Source: Larix kaempferi
Lineage: Eukaryota > Streptophyta > Pinopsida > Pinales > Pinaceae
NCBI GenBank assembly: GCA_027924585.1
Contig: BSBM01000753.1
Span: 26,726,001-26,790,000 of the forward strand
Length of the DNA stretch: 64,000 nt
Direction of reading: 5' to 3'
Shown in pieces: positions 21,887 to 33,301 of this stretch (position 1 is its first letter; the number at the start of each line of letters is the position of its first letter). The notes under the pieces are model-generated. The model was not told the origin of the DNA. It was given only the letters and a program-made list of their open reading frames with translations, and did not search any database. Made by a program: the position numbers and the translations under genes.

Positions 21887-22320
21887 CATGCTTTATGAAA
21901 ATATAGACTAGTTACAGACCCTCACAATCAACTTCAATTTAAGAGACCCACATTTATAGTTTTGAAAGCAAATAAAACTAAAAAAAGAAGTGGAATAGGG
22001 TGTACACGGGTTTTTCACAACAAAGTCATGAATATGCGTATGCCTAGTATAAAAGTTGCGTACAGGTAAAAAAATCTAGTTTTTCTAAAACAATGCAAGG
22101 TATAGGACTTATATGCACATGTGTGCAATATAAACCACGTATAACTACGAGGAAAAAAATTAAACCCTAAAACCAACAAGAACTTCCCATAAGTTTCCTA
22201 AGATGACGAGTTACTAATCTATGATATAAGATTTGGAAAAAAAGACACGGAAATCAACAAAAAGAATAAAAAGAAGAATTGAAAATAAGAAAACACTAAC
22301 CTACCCAAAAATGGAGAAAG
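21887..22320 (-). other. Tat-element leader, part 2
   Basis: This AT-rich stretch lies between the chromovirus and the Tat primer site. It contains no coding signal. It is assigned to the Tat leader from its position only. Confidence 0.45.
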
Positions 22321-22321
22321 T

Positions 22322-22340
22322 CCCTAGTGGAGTCACTATT
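22322..22340 (-). other. Tat-element primer-binding site (Arg-type)
   Basis: The minus strand reads agtgactccactaggga next to the LTR, close to the TGGCGACTCC-type site used by plant Ogre/Tat elements with tRNA-Arg. Two or three mismatches are present. Confidence 0.55.
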
Positions 22341-22342
22341 TC

Positions 22343-23380
22343 TGTTTCGGGTATATTAGCAACCCTAGTGACCTTTGGGAATAATCACCACAGAGTAATA
22401 CCCATAAAACATGACTCAAAATTTCAAGGAAACAAACAATTAATAATCTTTACAAACAAACTTTTAAATGAACAAATGAGTTAGGAAATTAACTCACCTA
22501 GATTCAAACATCTTATGAAGAATCCCTCTAGTTGTGATTGCTCCAATCTTTTCTTCAAATATCCAATGAAAACATGAAAGAAAATAAATATTCGATGGAA
22601 ATATCACTGCTATAAAGATTGAATATATAAACTAAATTTCTAAAAGACACATCCAAATTTCATTGATAAAAACAATAATTCAACACATGAAATGGACAAA
22701 AAAAGAGATCTTTATATAAACTATGACAACAAGGTACAAATGATAAGATACAACCTGAACCTCACTGCGACATCTTTTTGAAACTAAAGCCTGAGTTCCT
22801 CCACCGATTTCTTCATACACTCAACATCTAGTCCAACTTTCTTCCTTGTGAAGTATGCTCAAAAGAATCCCAAGAATTATTTGATCATAATAATGGCTCT
22901 CAAGAAGGACTGGAAAACAAAGTTCCAAATATGCGAAAGGGAGTTTTGCATACCGGTATAACAAGGGTTCTTGATCAAATTTCTAATGAACAGTATGGGG
23001 GTGCTATCTCAAATACTTGGTGTCCTTTTTCCTTCTCCTATTCCTCTTTTATATTGATGGGGAGGCAGTTAGGGAATTTGGAGACAGTTACTTATAAGAT
23101 TGATACAAGTGGGAGCGGTTGAAGCCACAACTTTTCCCATAAAATAACTTCTTTTTATTTTTTACCCTCGAATAGACATGTATGTGGGTCTGAGAAGGGA
23201 AACCCACATATATGTGATTACTAAGTATAAAGGTTGCATACATCATGAAAAAATTAGTTTTTTAGAATCTTTTCAGGTAAAGTGCTTGTTCACAGATCAC
23301 AAGGGATCAGGAAAGCCTGCAAAAAAAAAGAAAATGGATAAGATAAAACCATCTAAAGCATCTATAGTACAAGTGTGACA
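22343..23380 (-). repeat. 5' LTR of the Tat element
   Basis: On the plus strand the stretch runs from TGTTTCGGG to AAGTGTGACA. Segments along its length match, in order and spacing, the solo LTR at 39801-40756, for example a tttatataaa block about 355 bases in and an agttagggaattt block about 700 bases in. The tttatataaa may be the TATA box. The divergence between the two is high. Confidence 0.6.
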
Positions 23381-23501
23381 AAATATTCTATAACAGTAGG
23401 GGTTCAGGAGAATTATCTTTTTATACCTTGAATACTGAAGTAGCCGAAATGAGAATCGTAGTTTTCTCTAGCATAAAGAAATGATATAAATATATGGTAA
23501 C
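23381..23501. other. Spacer between Tat and Athila elements
   Basis: These 121 bases show no recognisable feature. They are probably older DNA into which one or both elements inserted. Confidence 0.4.
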
Positions 23502-24852
23502 TGGTGGTTTTCGAAAATTCCTACCCTTTTACAGGTATTCGTTCAAGAAGCTCACTTTAAATATCGATCAGGAAATGTACAAACTTTAGAGGCACTCAAC
23601 ACTATATGTGCACTATGTTGAGAGAATATTTATCGTTGGGTGTTCAATGTGTTCTAAGGAATAGTGAAAATTTGTTCTAAAGGGAGTGAAATAACTAAGG
23701 ATCTATCACAATCAAAAGCAACAAATGAACTTACTAAAATCATGAACCTATTTTATGAAAGCATTAATCTAGTTTATGAAAGCAAGAATTGACTCTATTT
23801 AAAGCATTCACCTAATCTAATAAATTCAAAGCAAATCATTCACCTAGTTTATGAAAGCAAGAATTTACTCTATTTATAGCATTCACCTAATCTAATAAAT
23901 TCAAAGCAGCATTGATCTAATTTATGAAATCCAAAATAAAAATTATTTAGTTTAAGAGCATGAATCTAACCTAAGGAACCAAAGATCTATTTAATTGGAA
24001 ACAGGAAGTCATCATTCAAGAGTATAAATCTGATATAATCAAAGAATACTGTATAAGAAGTGGAAATATAGATATGGAAATTACATTTGCAGATGGTAAC
24101 TACAGGACTACAGATGCTATGTATTGGAACTATAGATCTGCAGTGTTGTGGAACTACAAAAGAAATATGTTATGCGCAGAACTGAAATATGGTATCAAAT
24201 AAGTGTTTAAAATAACCCATGTGTATTTATCCTAGAAATAAACAGCAGAATGCATAAACATATAGAAAGAAAAGTACATAACTCCTGATCTATGCACTGA
24301 GGGGGCACTCCCCAATGCGCATCACAAGAGTGAAATGAAACTTATAAACTCACAAGTGGTAGGTAACGTTGATTCTTCATTAAAAATACATAGAATCTAT
24401 CACAGTCATAGGAATTATAAACTAAATATCAGAACTGAGAAATACAGAGAATGGTTTCCAAAAATATGTGTTAGGACCCTTGCTACTCAGGTGCCTCTAC
24501 TTATTACAATCCTTCAACCCTAGTTTCAACATTGGAAATCATGACCCCAATTCAGGGGATTATTTCCTACAAGTTAGGGGAAACAGGAGCGTCGTGTCTC
24601 TTGTTATCTTTAACTGGATCTTGGGTATTTCCATCCTTCGTATTTACCTACTCTTTTCCCACATATAGCCTCATTCACTTGATTAGTAGATAAAATATGC
24701 TAAAACACATAAAAAGATAATTACTAAATCACATTGTTCAATTATCAATCAAATTGCATTCTTCCCTACAGAAAGGAATGTTTTTTTAATTGTTTCTTTG
24801 CTCATCTATGGCACAATGGAGTGTATGGAATACCTATATTCTGGACTTATCA
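23502..24852 (-). repeat. 3' LTR of the Athila element
   Basis: This 1351-bp LTR runs TGGTGG...CTTATCA on the plus strand. It holds two copies of a 75-bp tandem unit (about 23769-23912), whereas the other LTR holds four. A purine-rich tract on the minus strand (complement of 24853-24863) precedes it. Confidence 0.93.
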
Positions 24853-24972
24853 TCTCCCCTGAACTTGAAGATGTTACCCATCCTTGGTTGAATCATCCTA
24901 TTGTAGAATGGATTCTCTGATGTCCCAGGCAACAACCCGAGGAGCTCCTGCCTATTGGTGATATCCTTGACT

Positions 24973-26900
24973 CTACTCTTCATTGGCCCAAACCCTCCTT
25001 TCTTCATCCTCATCGATGCCCTCTTTAATTATCAGGGGAAGGAAGAATGGTGGGATCAACTTCATCCCAATCCATCTGAGTTTGTTCTTCATCAAGGATT
25101 CCTTATACATCTTTGACCTGGTCAACGTGACTTCCAATCTATGGGGGGAATGAGGTTCATGCTTTTTCAGGTCTCCTGAAACTCTTTTCCATCGATCGTC
25201 TATGACCTCCCGTACCTCATCGAGTGTGCTCTGTGTGGTATTGTTGAAATGCTCAGTGGATTCTTGTTGTTTCTCGAGAAGGATGGGGATCAGGTCCTCA
25301 TCAGAGGTTATGGCATGATGATCCTGGACCACCTTCTCTGGGTGCGTGGCTTTGACTCTTATCCAAAGTGAATTATCCCATTCCTCTATTTGGTAGAGAT
25401 GAGAATCTTGTAACCTATCCATCTCATGGTTCATCCATGAACACAACACTCTGAGTTGGAAATCACCCATATAAGGATTTGGTGAGAAGCTTGGTGAGTT
25501 GGGTACGATTAGGTTGTGAATTCTCATGCATGAATGGGGGCGCAGCTAATGACGCGGCCTAGGATTTATGGAGACAGGCCTCAATCTTCGTGGCTGCTAG
25601 CTCTTCTCTAAATCTTGACAATTCAGACAGTGCCCCATCCGGTCGATCATCCTATTTAGTTTGCATTTCTTCATTAGTTGTTTCAAGGTCTTGGAGTGGT
25701 GTGTCTCCTCCCACTGGTGTAAAAGGGTCTCCTTGCTCTGCCCCATCAACCTCAGAGTCTAACTGGTCTTGGGGTATGGGGCCTGATTCTTCTTCCTCTT
25801 CTTCTTTACTTTTATTTTCCTTCTCCTCCTTGGATTTTGTGTCATGCTTCAGCCTTCTGCTCTGTTGCATAAATCCATGTGTTCTGGGAAATGACCCTAT
25901 AGGTTTCTGACAGGAGGCATCTTTGGAATATTTTATCTTTACCAAATTTTCGGCTACAACCTCATTGTCGTCGATGTCTATGTCGATTTTCCTTTTGACG
26001 CCTGATTGAGTGGCTTCCTTTTTCTTATTTCTTCTTCGAGACGGGGGTTGCGCCCACAATTGGGGTTCCCCTCATTCTCTGGACATCCTCATCAGGGATA
26101 TGGATGAACTCTTCCCAGGAGATTTCGGGTACTTTGGATTTCAACTCCTCACATATGATTAGTTTGATTAACCCGTGATGAGCTAATACATCCCCCTTCC
26201 CCTATGTTACCTTCCTACTCATCTCCCAAATGGATTGCAATAGGTAGAAAGGTATGCTGATATTGTTGTTGGGTTTTATATGCCCCATGTTCCTCAGGAG
26301 GTCTAGTATCCTGAACTAGAAGGTAGGTATATAGCCGAGTCTCCCTATGAAAGTAATTTATTTGAGGATGACAATGGCTACTTCATCCCACGGATTTGGC
26401 ATGGTTTCTCTTTTCACGTTGTTCTTGTCTTCTTCATAGCGCTCACCATCCGCAAAGAAAGTCAGTCTTAATCTAAGATTAGCTTCCTTATCGTCTTTCC
26501 CCCAATGTAACCCCCTGGGAATGCCTATGTATGCTACAATCGTTTCCCCACTTAAGCAGATGCATAACCCCTTCACCCTAGTAACATATTCTTCTTTTAA
26601 ATGTTTCAAATTTCTGGCGAATTCTAAGGCTACTTCTACATCATGTCCTCTTAACCCAGTGATGAACGACATCCACCCCGTTGTGCAGAGTATCGTCAAC
26701 ACTTCTGGTTTTTCATAGATGGGGGAATGGTCCTTTGGTTGTCTCTTGTTAAACCCGTTAGTCATCTTCTTGAGATTACAAAATGGATGAATAGTATAAA
26801 GTTGAGGGTGGCGGACCAGATGACTTACTTGCTTGTTCTGGGTCGAAAGTTGGCTTGCTAAGTGAGTCATGTAATCTTCTTGTTGCATCTTCTCTTCTCA
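24973..26900 (-). pseudogene. Athila third reading region after integrase, function unknown
   Basis: This region lies between integrase and the 3' LTR, where Athila elements carry an extra ORF sometimes called env-like. The minus strand from 26888 reads LTILCTTGWMSFITGLRGHD and VEVALEFARNLKHLKEEYV, then GLCICLSGETIVAYIGIPRG and NPWDEVAIVILK. After stops come LAHHGLIKLIICEELKSK, an acidic/Lys-rich segment (26059-25652) and a last segment (25527-24973). I see no signal peptide or clear transmembrane segment. The content is plant-element-specific, and no receptor-binding role can be inferred. Confidence 0.65.
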
Positions 26901-27011
26901 AGGTCTGAAAGCTTCCATATATGATGGTTGGGATTGATTACTTATTCTTATCCCACTTCCATCTTTTTCCCCCGTCTTTTCTTTCTATTTCTTCCTTATC
27001 CTTTCATCATT

Positions 27012-27500
27012 TCATGCCATGTTGTTTGATATGAAGGGACGTGGTGGGATACGGAGATCGTCATTTCTTAATTTGGATTGGAAATCATTACCTGGTGTGG
27101 TTACTCTGAACCGTGTGTGGTCGTTCTGTCTAAAGAGATATGTCCTCAACTTTGAATTATTCCTTCTATAGGGAGAAATTGATTTGACTGAAAATGGAAA
27201 CAAAGGATTAAGAAATTACCTTTTTATGCATAGCGTACCTTGGTTGCTAATGTGGATATTTTTGGAGTAATCTGGAGTTCCGTAGTTGATTTTTTCTTTG
27301 TCAGTAATTTTGTTTGTGGTGTTGGATATTTTCTGTTGTGCAGGCTCGTTAGATATCATTTGTTGCTTTGGTTGATTTGTTGGTTCGCTTGATACCTTAT
27401 GTTGCTTCAATTGATTTGATGGCTCGCTTGATTTCCTCTGCTGCTTCGGTTGATTTGATGGCGCGCTTGATTTTTTTTTTTTTTTCATTTTTGTTTGCAT
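27012..27500 (-). pseudogene. Athila reading region with 13-residue tandem repeats
   Basis: The minus strand from 27500 has a Lys-rich start, then about four repeats of a 13-residue unit (SSEPSNQPKQQRK type) and a short unique tail (NYGTPDYSKNIHISNQG). A second open stretch follows at 27203-27012 in another frame. It is probably the N-terminal part of the post-integrase ORF. Confidence 0.5.
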
Positions 27501-27712
27501 AATCTTTTCTGTTTTATTTTTTTATCTTCATTTTTATTTTATTTTTTCATAATTTTTTTATTTTTTCTTTTTTTTTTCGTTTTCTTTCATCAAATTTTCA
27601 TTTTTTTTTCATGATATTTTTTTTTCATCATTTTTTCTTTTATTTTTTTTTCATTTTCTTCCATCAATTTTTCATTTTTTTTCATGATATATTTTTTTTA
27701 GTTTAATTGGAG
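27470..27712. repeat. T-rich low-complexity tract
   Basis: About 240 bases are dominated by T runs broken by catc and atttt (polypurine-like on the minus strand). It separates integrase from the post-integrase ORF. Repeated tttcatgatat units suggest local tandem growth. Confidence 0.7.
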
Positions 27713-28868
27713 GACGTGTACGTCCTCTATTAGCATCAAATATTTTTGATAAAGAGTTTGAGTGAATTCCTCTTTGGACTGCGGTTTCTTGTACAATTTG
27801 AGTCTGTGTCCATTTACCAACATTGGAAATTTGGTCTCGTCTATGGTCTTGATTCTGACTGCTCCATTTTTGTAGATTGTATCAATAATGTATGGTCCCA
27901 ACCATCATGTTGTAAGTTTTCCTTGGAATTTTTGAAATCTAGAATCATATAACAATGCCCAATCCCCTTCTGTGAATTTCTTTTCTTTTATATTCTTGTC
28001 GTGTCATTGCTTCCTTTGATGCTGATTGATTTCAGTGTGGGATAGAGCTTGTTGGCAGTTCTCATCTAGTTGGTTTAATTGGAGCACACACTCTTCCTGG
28101 ATTGCTGAAAGTTGCATGTCTAAATGGGATGATATTCTTAATGTTTTGATCTCAAATTCAATAGGGAGCATTACCTTTTTTCCATATACCAGCTCATAGG
28201 GGGTAAAACCCGTTATTGTTTTCCATGTTGTGTTATAATCCCAAAATGATTAATTCATTTAACCTGTCTGCCCAATCTCTTTTATGCAATTGAACTGTTT
28301 TTGTTGGAATCCTTTCATGTTCCCTATTTGTAACCTTTGCTTTCCAATTGTCTTGTGGGTGGTAGGAGGAGGATATTCGATGCTTTATTTTGTTCCTTTT
28401 GAATAGCTCGTCAATGAGGTTAGATGTAAACTGTTTCCCTTGGTCAGAAACTAATTCTTTGGGAACTCCAAACCTATGGAATATTTTTTCTATGAAGAAA
28501 TTTACTACATTTGTTTCATTAGCTGCTGTGAGTGATGCAAATTCAACCCACTTAGTAAGATAGTCCGTACAAACTAAAATGTAGTTCTTCTAATTTGGAG
28601 GTGGATTAAATGGACCGACAAAGTCAAATCCCCACTTTTCAAATGGTTCCAATGAAACCTTGGGGTGTAGAGGCATCTCTTATATTTGTGTTGGCTTGAC
28701 CATTCTTTGACAGTCATCACAATGTGAAAGATATTCTTGGGAGTCTTTGTGTAGTGTTGGCCAGTAGTATCTAGTCTGTAGTATTTTATAAGCTGTCCTT
28801 TTTGCTGCATAATGGCCTCCACAAGGTTCATTGTGAGTAGCATGGAGTATGTCATGGACCTCATCTTC
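27670..28868 (-). pseudogene. Athila integrase, catalytic Glu replaced by Lys
   Basis: Reading continues in frame from RNase H past a stop (TGA 28869-28871). The zinc site is intact: HATHNEPCGGHYAAKRTAYK then SHCDDCQRM. The core shows WGFDFVGPF, the first Asp in LVCTDYLTKWVEF and the second in LVSDQGKQFTS. The third catalytic position reads NWKAKVTNRE (Lys codon at 28335-28337) where QAEVTN is usual. Several stops and a frameshift follow toward 27700. Confidence 0.85.
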
Positions 28869-29666
28869 TCAGATGCATCTCCTTAATATTTGATATGGCC
28901 CCTTTTTAAAGAGAATTCCTTGTATCCAAGTATAGGTTGCACTTTGCCTTATGATCTTACACTTCTCTTTGTAGCTATAATGTTGTGGAAACCTTCCAGA
29001 TACAAGGTAGTTAGCTATATTGGTAAACCATGGGCTTTGTGTTGAGATTGCAAAGAGGTGTTCATCATTGAAATCATCTTTTACTAATTCACTGTCTTGT
29101 ACATGGGTCAGCCTTGACATAAATTCTTCTACCACATTATGTTTGTTCAGTTTGTCAAGGATTGTTAAGTCGAACTCTTGTAAAAGAAGAAACCATCTAA
29201 TAATCCTAGCACTTGTATTGGGTTTATTCATGAGGTACCTGATTGCAGAATTATCTGTGTGTACGAATACCGGGTACCTTGTGATGTAGTTCCTAAAATT
29301 GTTTATGGCATGTACAACAACCAAAAATTCATTTTCTGTGACTATATAGTTCAGTTCTGCCCCTGCCAAGTTTTTGTTGATGTAATAGATTGCATATGGT
29401 TTTTTCTCTTCTTCCTGTCCAAGGACTGCCCCGATAGCTTTGTCTGAGGCATCCGAGTGGATGTGAAATGGTAGCGTCCAGTTGGGTCCTTGGAGGACTG
29501 AGGTAGTTGTGGTTTTCCCCTTGAGGTGATCAAATGTTGTCATGTAGTATTCAGTCCAAATGAATTCTGTGTCTTTTGTCAAGAGAGAAAACATTGGTGC
29601 AGCAATTTTACTAAATCCCTCTACAAATCTTCTATAGTATCCTGTTTTCCCAAGGAAGTTGCGCAC
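28869..29666 (-). pseudogene. Athila RNase H and connection domain
   Basis: The open frame gives FLGKTGYYRRFVEGFSKIAA, the end of RT, then RNase H with IHSDASDKAIGAVLGQ, YIVTENEFLVVVHAI and VHTDNSAIRYLMNK. The acidic catalytic residues are in place. It shares the frame of RT but is separated by a stop at about 29670. Confidence 0.9.
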
Positions 29667-30440
29667 ATCCCTCTATTTTCCAAGTGGGGGTATCACTTTA
29701 ATAACAGTGACTTTCTCTTGATCTACCTCAATACCTCTTTGTGATATGTGGTGTCCCAGAACTATGCCTTCTTGCATTAGCATTCGACATTTATCATTGT
29801 TGAGGCATATATTCCTTTCGATGAATTTGTTTAGGAACAATTCTAAATGTTGTAACGCTTGATGAAAACTTTGTCCATACGGTTTGAAGTTGTCCATGTA
29901 TACTTCCATTTGGTCGTTGATAAAATCAAAGAATATACTCAAGTCATCTCTTTGAAAGGTTGTTGGAGCATTACAGAGACCGAAAGGTAGTACTTTGTAT
30001 GCATATGTTCCCCATGGGCATGTAAATGTTGTTTTATATTGGTCAATAGGGTGGATTTGGATTTGGTTATAGCCACTAAATCTGTCCAAGAATGAAAAAA
30101 ACTTGTTTCCAACCAAAGTATCCATACCCTGATTAATGAATGGTAGAGGGAAGTGATCTCGTTTGGTTGCTTTGTTAAGCTCCCTATAATCTACACAAAT
30201 TCTCCACTTTCCTCCTTTCTTCGGACCAATAACTAAGGGTGAGACCCATTCACTGTCTGAGATTGGGTAAATGAATCCTGCATCCGGTAAATTTTGCAAT
30301 TCTAGTTTAACTATATCCTTTAACACTGGATTCATCCTTATTTGGGGTTGTCTTATCAGGACAATGCCCTCCTTGATGTAAATATAGTGTTTGCACATAT
30401 CTCGGTGCATCCCCTTCATATCAGTGTAGGTCTAGGCGAA
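29667..30440 (-). pseudogene. Athila reverse transcriptase with YMDN active site
   Basis: Motifs in order are LPDAGFIYPISDSEWVSPL, KKGGKWRICVDYRELNKAT, FFSFLDRFSGYNQIQIHP, TFTCPWGTYAYKVLPFGLCN and EVYMDNFKPYGQS. The second catalytic Asp of YMDD is Asn, consistent with a G-to-A change. The open frame runs 30419-29673; upstream sequence reads in the same frame with stops. Confidence 0.9.
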
Positions 30441-31195
30441 ATCCCTACTTTTTATGAGATCACTTTTATTAATTGTTGTTCTTGTTCCGGCTCCAGATGT
30501 GCATTAATATTGATTGTCTTCCCAAGCAATATTTCCACGATTTTTACTTGTGTAAGTTGTTGTTCTTGAACAAAGAATACTTGCTTCCACATTTTGTCTG
30601 TGTTGATAGGAGTGTTTAGCACTTCCTATTGTTTCCTTGTTGCAAAAACATTATTCAAGCATATCATGATTAGGATAAAAATTTTGAATAAAATTAGCTA
30701 AATAAGCATCTTCATCCTTATCTTTTAGGGTTAGAGTAGTTTTTATGCTGAGGACTGGTTTCATACTTTGATCATCTATGTCATCATAATCGTCCATCCA
30801 ATTCAGGTGTTCTGCATTTGTAGATCGTTTGGCTGGCGGTTATATGGTGGTTTTATTCATAGCTTTTCCACTGGTAATTGTCATATCCCCATATCGACAG
30901 CCTATATAGGCATCTTGTGTTTCCAGCCATGGCCTCCCTAGGATGATTGGGTACCCACTTAGCTTGCTTTTGACTTCTATGAACTTGAAGTCTGCTGGAT
31001 ATTCCCAAGATTCAATGTTAATGATTACATCTTCGAGGATACCTTCTGACCTGATAGTAGATGTTTCAGCCAGTTGTAACACCGTGCTTGTTGGTCTTAT
31101 AAAGGATTGGAGACCTAGGGCTAACATAGTGTTCTTTGTCATAATGTTTATTGAAGCTCCTAGATCAATTAGACTGCTTTAAATAGGAGTTTTGT
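30441..31195 (-). pseudogene. Athila protease and pre-RT linker
   Basis: The active-site stretch reads LIDLGASINIMTKNTM near 31175-31130 (the DLGAS form usual in Athila). It is followed by EDVIINIESWEYPADFKFIE and GYPIILGRPWLETQDAYIG. The linker to RT (30840-30441) is broken by stops. Confidence 0.85.
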
Positions 31196-33217
31196 TTATG
31201 GTTACATTGACGACAGGTATTCCCGGATCGAGGTACTTTGGGTTGAAAGAGATCCCTAACATAAGGTATGCTAGTTGGATGATCACATTTATGGTTGGGG
31301 GATCCCATTTCTTTCACCCAGGTTTCTTCAAGTAGTTTTCCTTTATGAATTTGTTACAGATTGGAACATCTCTGATTGCTTGTAAGAGTGGAATTTGAAT
31401 GTTTAAGTTTTTTAATTGATTAAGTATGGTGTTTCCTGCTTCTTCTTTGTTGTTTTGTGTTAGCTTTTCAGGAAATGGAGGATTAGGAGGTTTACATTCT
31501 GTTATTCGAGGTTGATCCTCTTCTTCCTAGGAGCTTATAATCTCAGGCTGCTGATGTTCTGGAGATGTGGGTTGTTTAGAATATGTGGGTTCTTGATTGT
31601 TTTGATAATGGGAACCCTGTAGTGTCTTTCCAGATCTCAGATTAATCTCATTCAAATCTCCTGTGTCTACGATATAAGCTGGAAACTGCATCACTTCGTT
31701 GTTGTAGGGTTGTTCATGTCTTATCCTATTGTTATTTGGATTTGGGACAGGTTGAACTGGGATTGTAGGCAGTCTGGGGGGTTGTTGGTTTTGTGGATGT
31801 GGTAGCATTATAAGTGGTTGTTGCAGTGGTGCTCTCCAATTTGTGGAAGATGGATATGGATTCCCATAGCTCATTTGCAGCTGTGAAAAAGGTGGGGGTT
31901 ATGGTTGGTAAGGATGGGTGAAGTATGGTTGATGGTAAGGAGTTTTATTTTTCTTCCATTGACCTAGACCTGCTTGTGGAGGCCATGAAATCTATGCTGA
32001 AGGATTCCAATTCTGCTGACGGTTACCTTGATTAAAATAGGCTTGATTATTAGATTGGAAGGGCCTAGCAAAATATTCCTTCGTTGGTTAAAAAAGTAAA
32101 ATTGTTCTACATAATTATCTGAGGTAGGGTCTCGTATGGTTGCTTTGCATGATGGAAGTAAAGGGAGTTTGTATGTGGTATGATCATCAATACAGATCCC
32201 GCAGACTTCTATTGTATTTAATGGGCATTATCCTTTTTCACATTTTTTTCTACATCTTGGGAAGAATACCGCTAGTGCATGGTTGATTTCATCTTGTTTC
32301 ATTTTTAGTTGAAGTGCATCTAATTGCATAGCTAGTGATTGAAGGATATATGTATTCATGTCATATAGGATATTCCCCAAGTCGGATTTTGTGAGGCTTG
32401 GGCTTGTAAAGGATGACTCCCCTGCTACTGGGTGTATATCTTGCATTCCATTTTTTCCTTTTATGGATCTGGAACAATTTTTAAAGATTTGCAGAATTTG
32501 GTCAGAGGTTTTCTGAAACATATCCCCGTCTCCCAACAAATTCAAGACTTATAGGTATTCTTCTTTGATTCCCCTAAGAAGTACAAGTTTTAGTGATTCT
32601 TGATCCAAGGTACAATTAATAGCTCTCTTATAGCTGAGTTGGAACCGCTGTGCATAATATTCCAAAGATTCCTTTTCTCCCTGTTGCATCCTAAAAATCC
32701 CATCCCTAGTTTCTTTGGCTTTACAGTAATCTCTATATTTTTACAAAAAGGATCGTTTCATTTGATCCCAAGAGAAAATATTGTTTTCTTCTAGGATCAT
32801 AAACCATCTGAGTGATAACTCTTTCAATGTGGAAGGAAAAAGTCTCAATTTTTGTGCATCGGTAGTATAACCAAAGAACTTGCATATTACTTCAAATTCA
32901 AACAAGAATGTGTCAGAGACTTCTGAAGTTAAGCCATGAAAGTTTAGGAGATTAGCAGGATTGATATTTTTCGTTCTAGCATCTCCAAGGGGTACACTTA
33001 TGGGGAAGGTAAACAATTCTCTGTGTTCTTATTTGTCATCTGCGATGGTAGTGTTTGAGCTAGAGCTAGCGAAGAAGTTATCAAGGTATGGGTTATAGCT
33101 AGGATCAACTTCTTCGTCAGTATTGAGAAATTCAAATTGAAGGTGTTCAGAACTGCTATTGCTCATAGGGAGGTTAGGCATAAAATGTCCAAATTCATCC
33201 CTCCTTTGATGAAGCAT
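31196..33217 (-). pseudogene. Athila gag (one frameshift, several stops)
   Basis: The start is near ATG 33217 (MLHQRRDEFGHF). The gag core is at 33016-32741: NLLNFHGLTSEVSDTFLFEF, KLRLFPSTLKELSLRWFMIL and SWDQMKRSFL. Further stretches are at 32545-32228 and, after a frame change, 31874-31527 (Pro/Gln/Asn-rich, then NEINLRSGKTL, a conserved Athila motif). Confidence 0.87.
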
Positions 33218-33279
33218 TAATGGTAGTTTTTAGTTTTTCGATTTTTTTTTTCAAGATGTGTCTTATAGTTTAAGCACCT

Positions 33280-33296
33280 CCCCGGAAACGATGCCA
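33280..33296 (-). other. Athila primer-binding site (tRNA-Asp type)
   Basis: The minus strand reads tggcatcgtttccgggg a few bases inside the 5' LTR. It is close to the tggcgccgttgccgggg site used by Athila elements with tRNA-Asp; the differences are mostly C-to-T type. Confidence 0.8.
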
Positions 33297-33301
33297 AAAA
33301 G

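Larger units (their letters stand above)
10853..23380 (-). mobile_element. Tat/Ogre-type Gypsy element (minus strand), 3' part missing
   Basis: The minus strand gives 5' LTR (22343-23380), an Arg-type primer site, a long leader, gag, a protease-linker region, and the start of RT, cut at 10853 by Copia-2. The RT start contains LGIDPSIVEQEIKTYPSVK and RVCMDFRDLNKACPKDNFP, diagnostic of the Tat group. A chromovirus sits in the leader (16891-21886). The remaining pol and 3' LTR would be outside the window. Confidence 0.8.

Noticed and set aside
23769-23912. CRISPR-like direct repeats
   Set aside because: The units are contiguous 75-bp tandem repeats without unique spacers, in a plant LTR.
25590-25910. 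Ser-rich plus-strand open frame in the Athila element
   Set aside because: It is the antisense shadow of the acidic Lys/Glu-rich segment of the minus-strand reading region.
24973-27500. Envelope glycoprotein gene in the Athila element
   Set aside because: Position suits an env-like ORF, but no signal peptide, transmembrane segment or cysteine pattern is visible.
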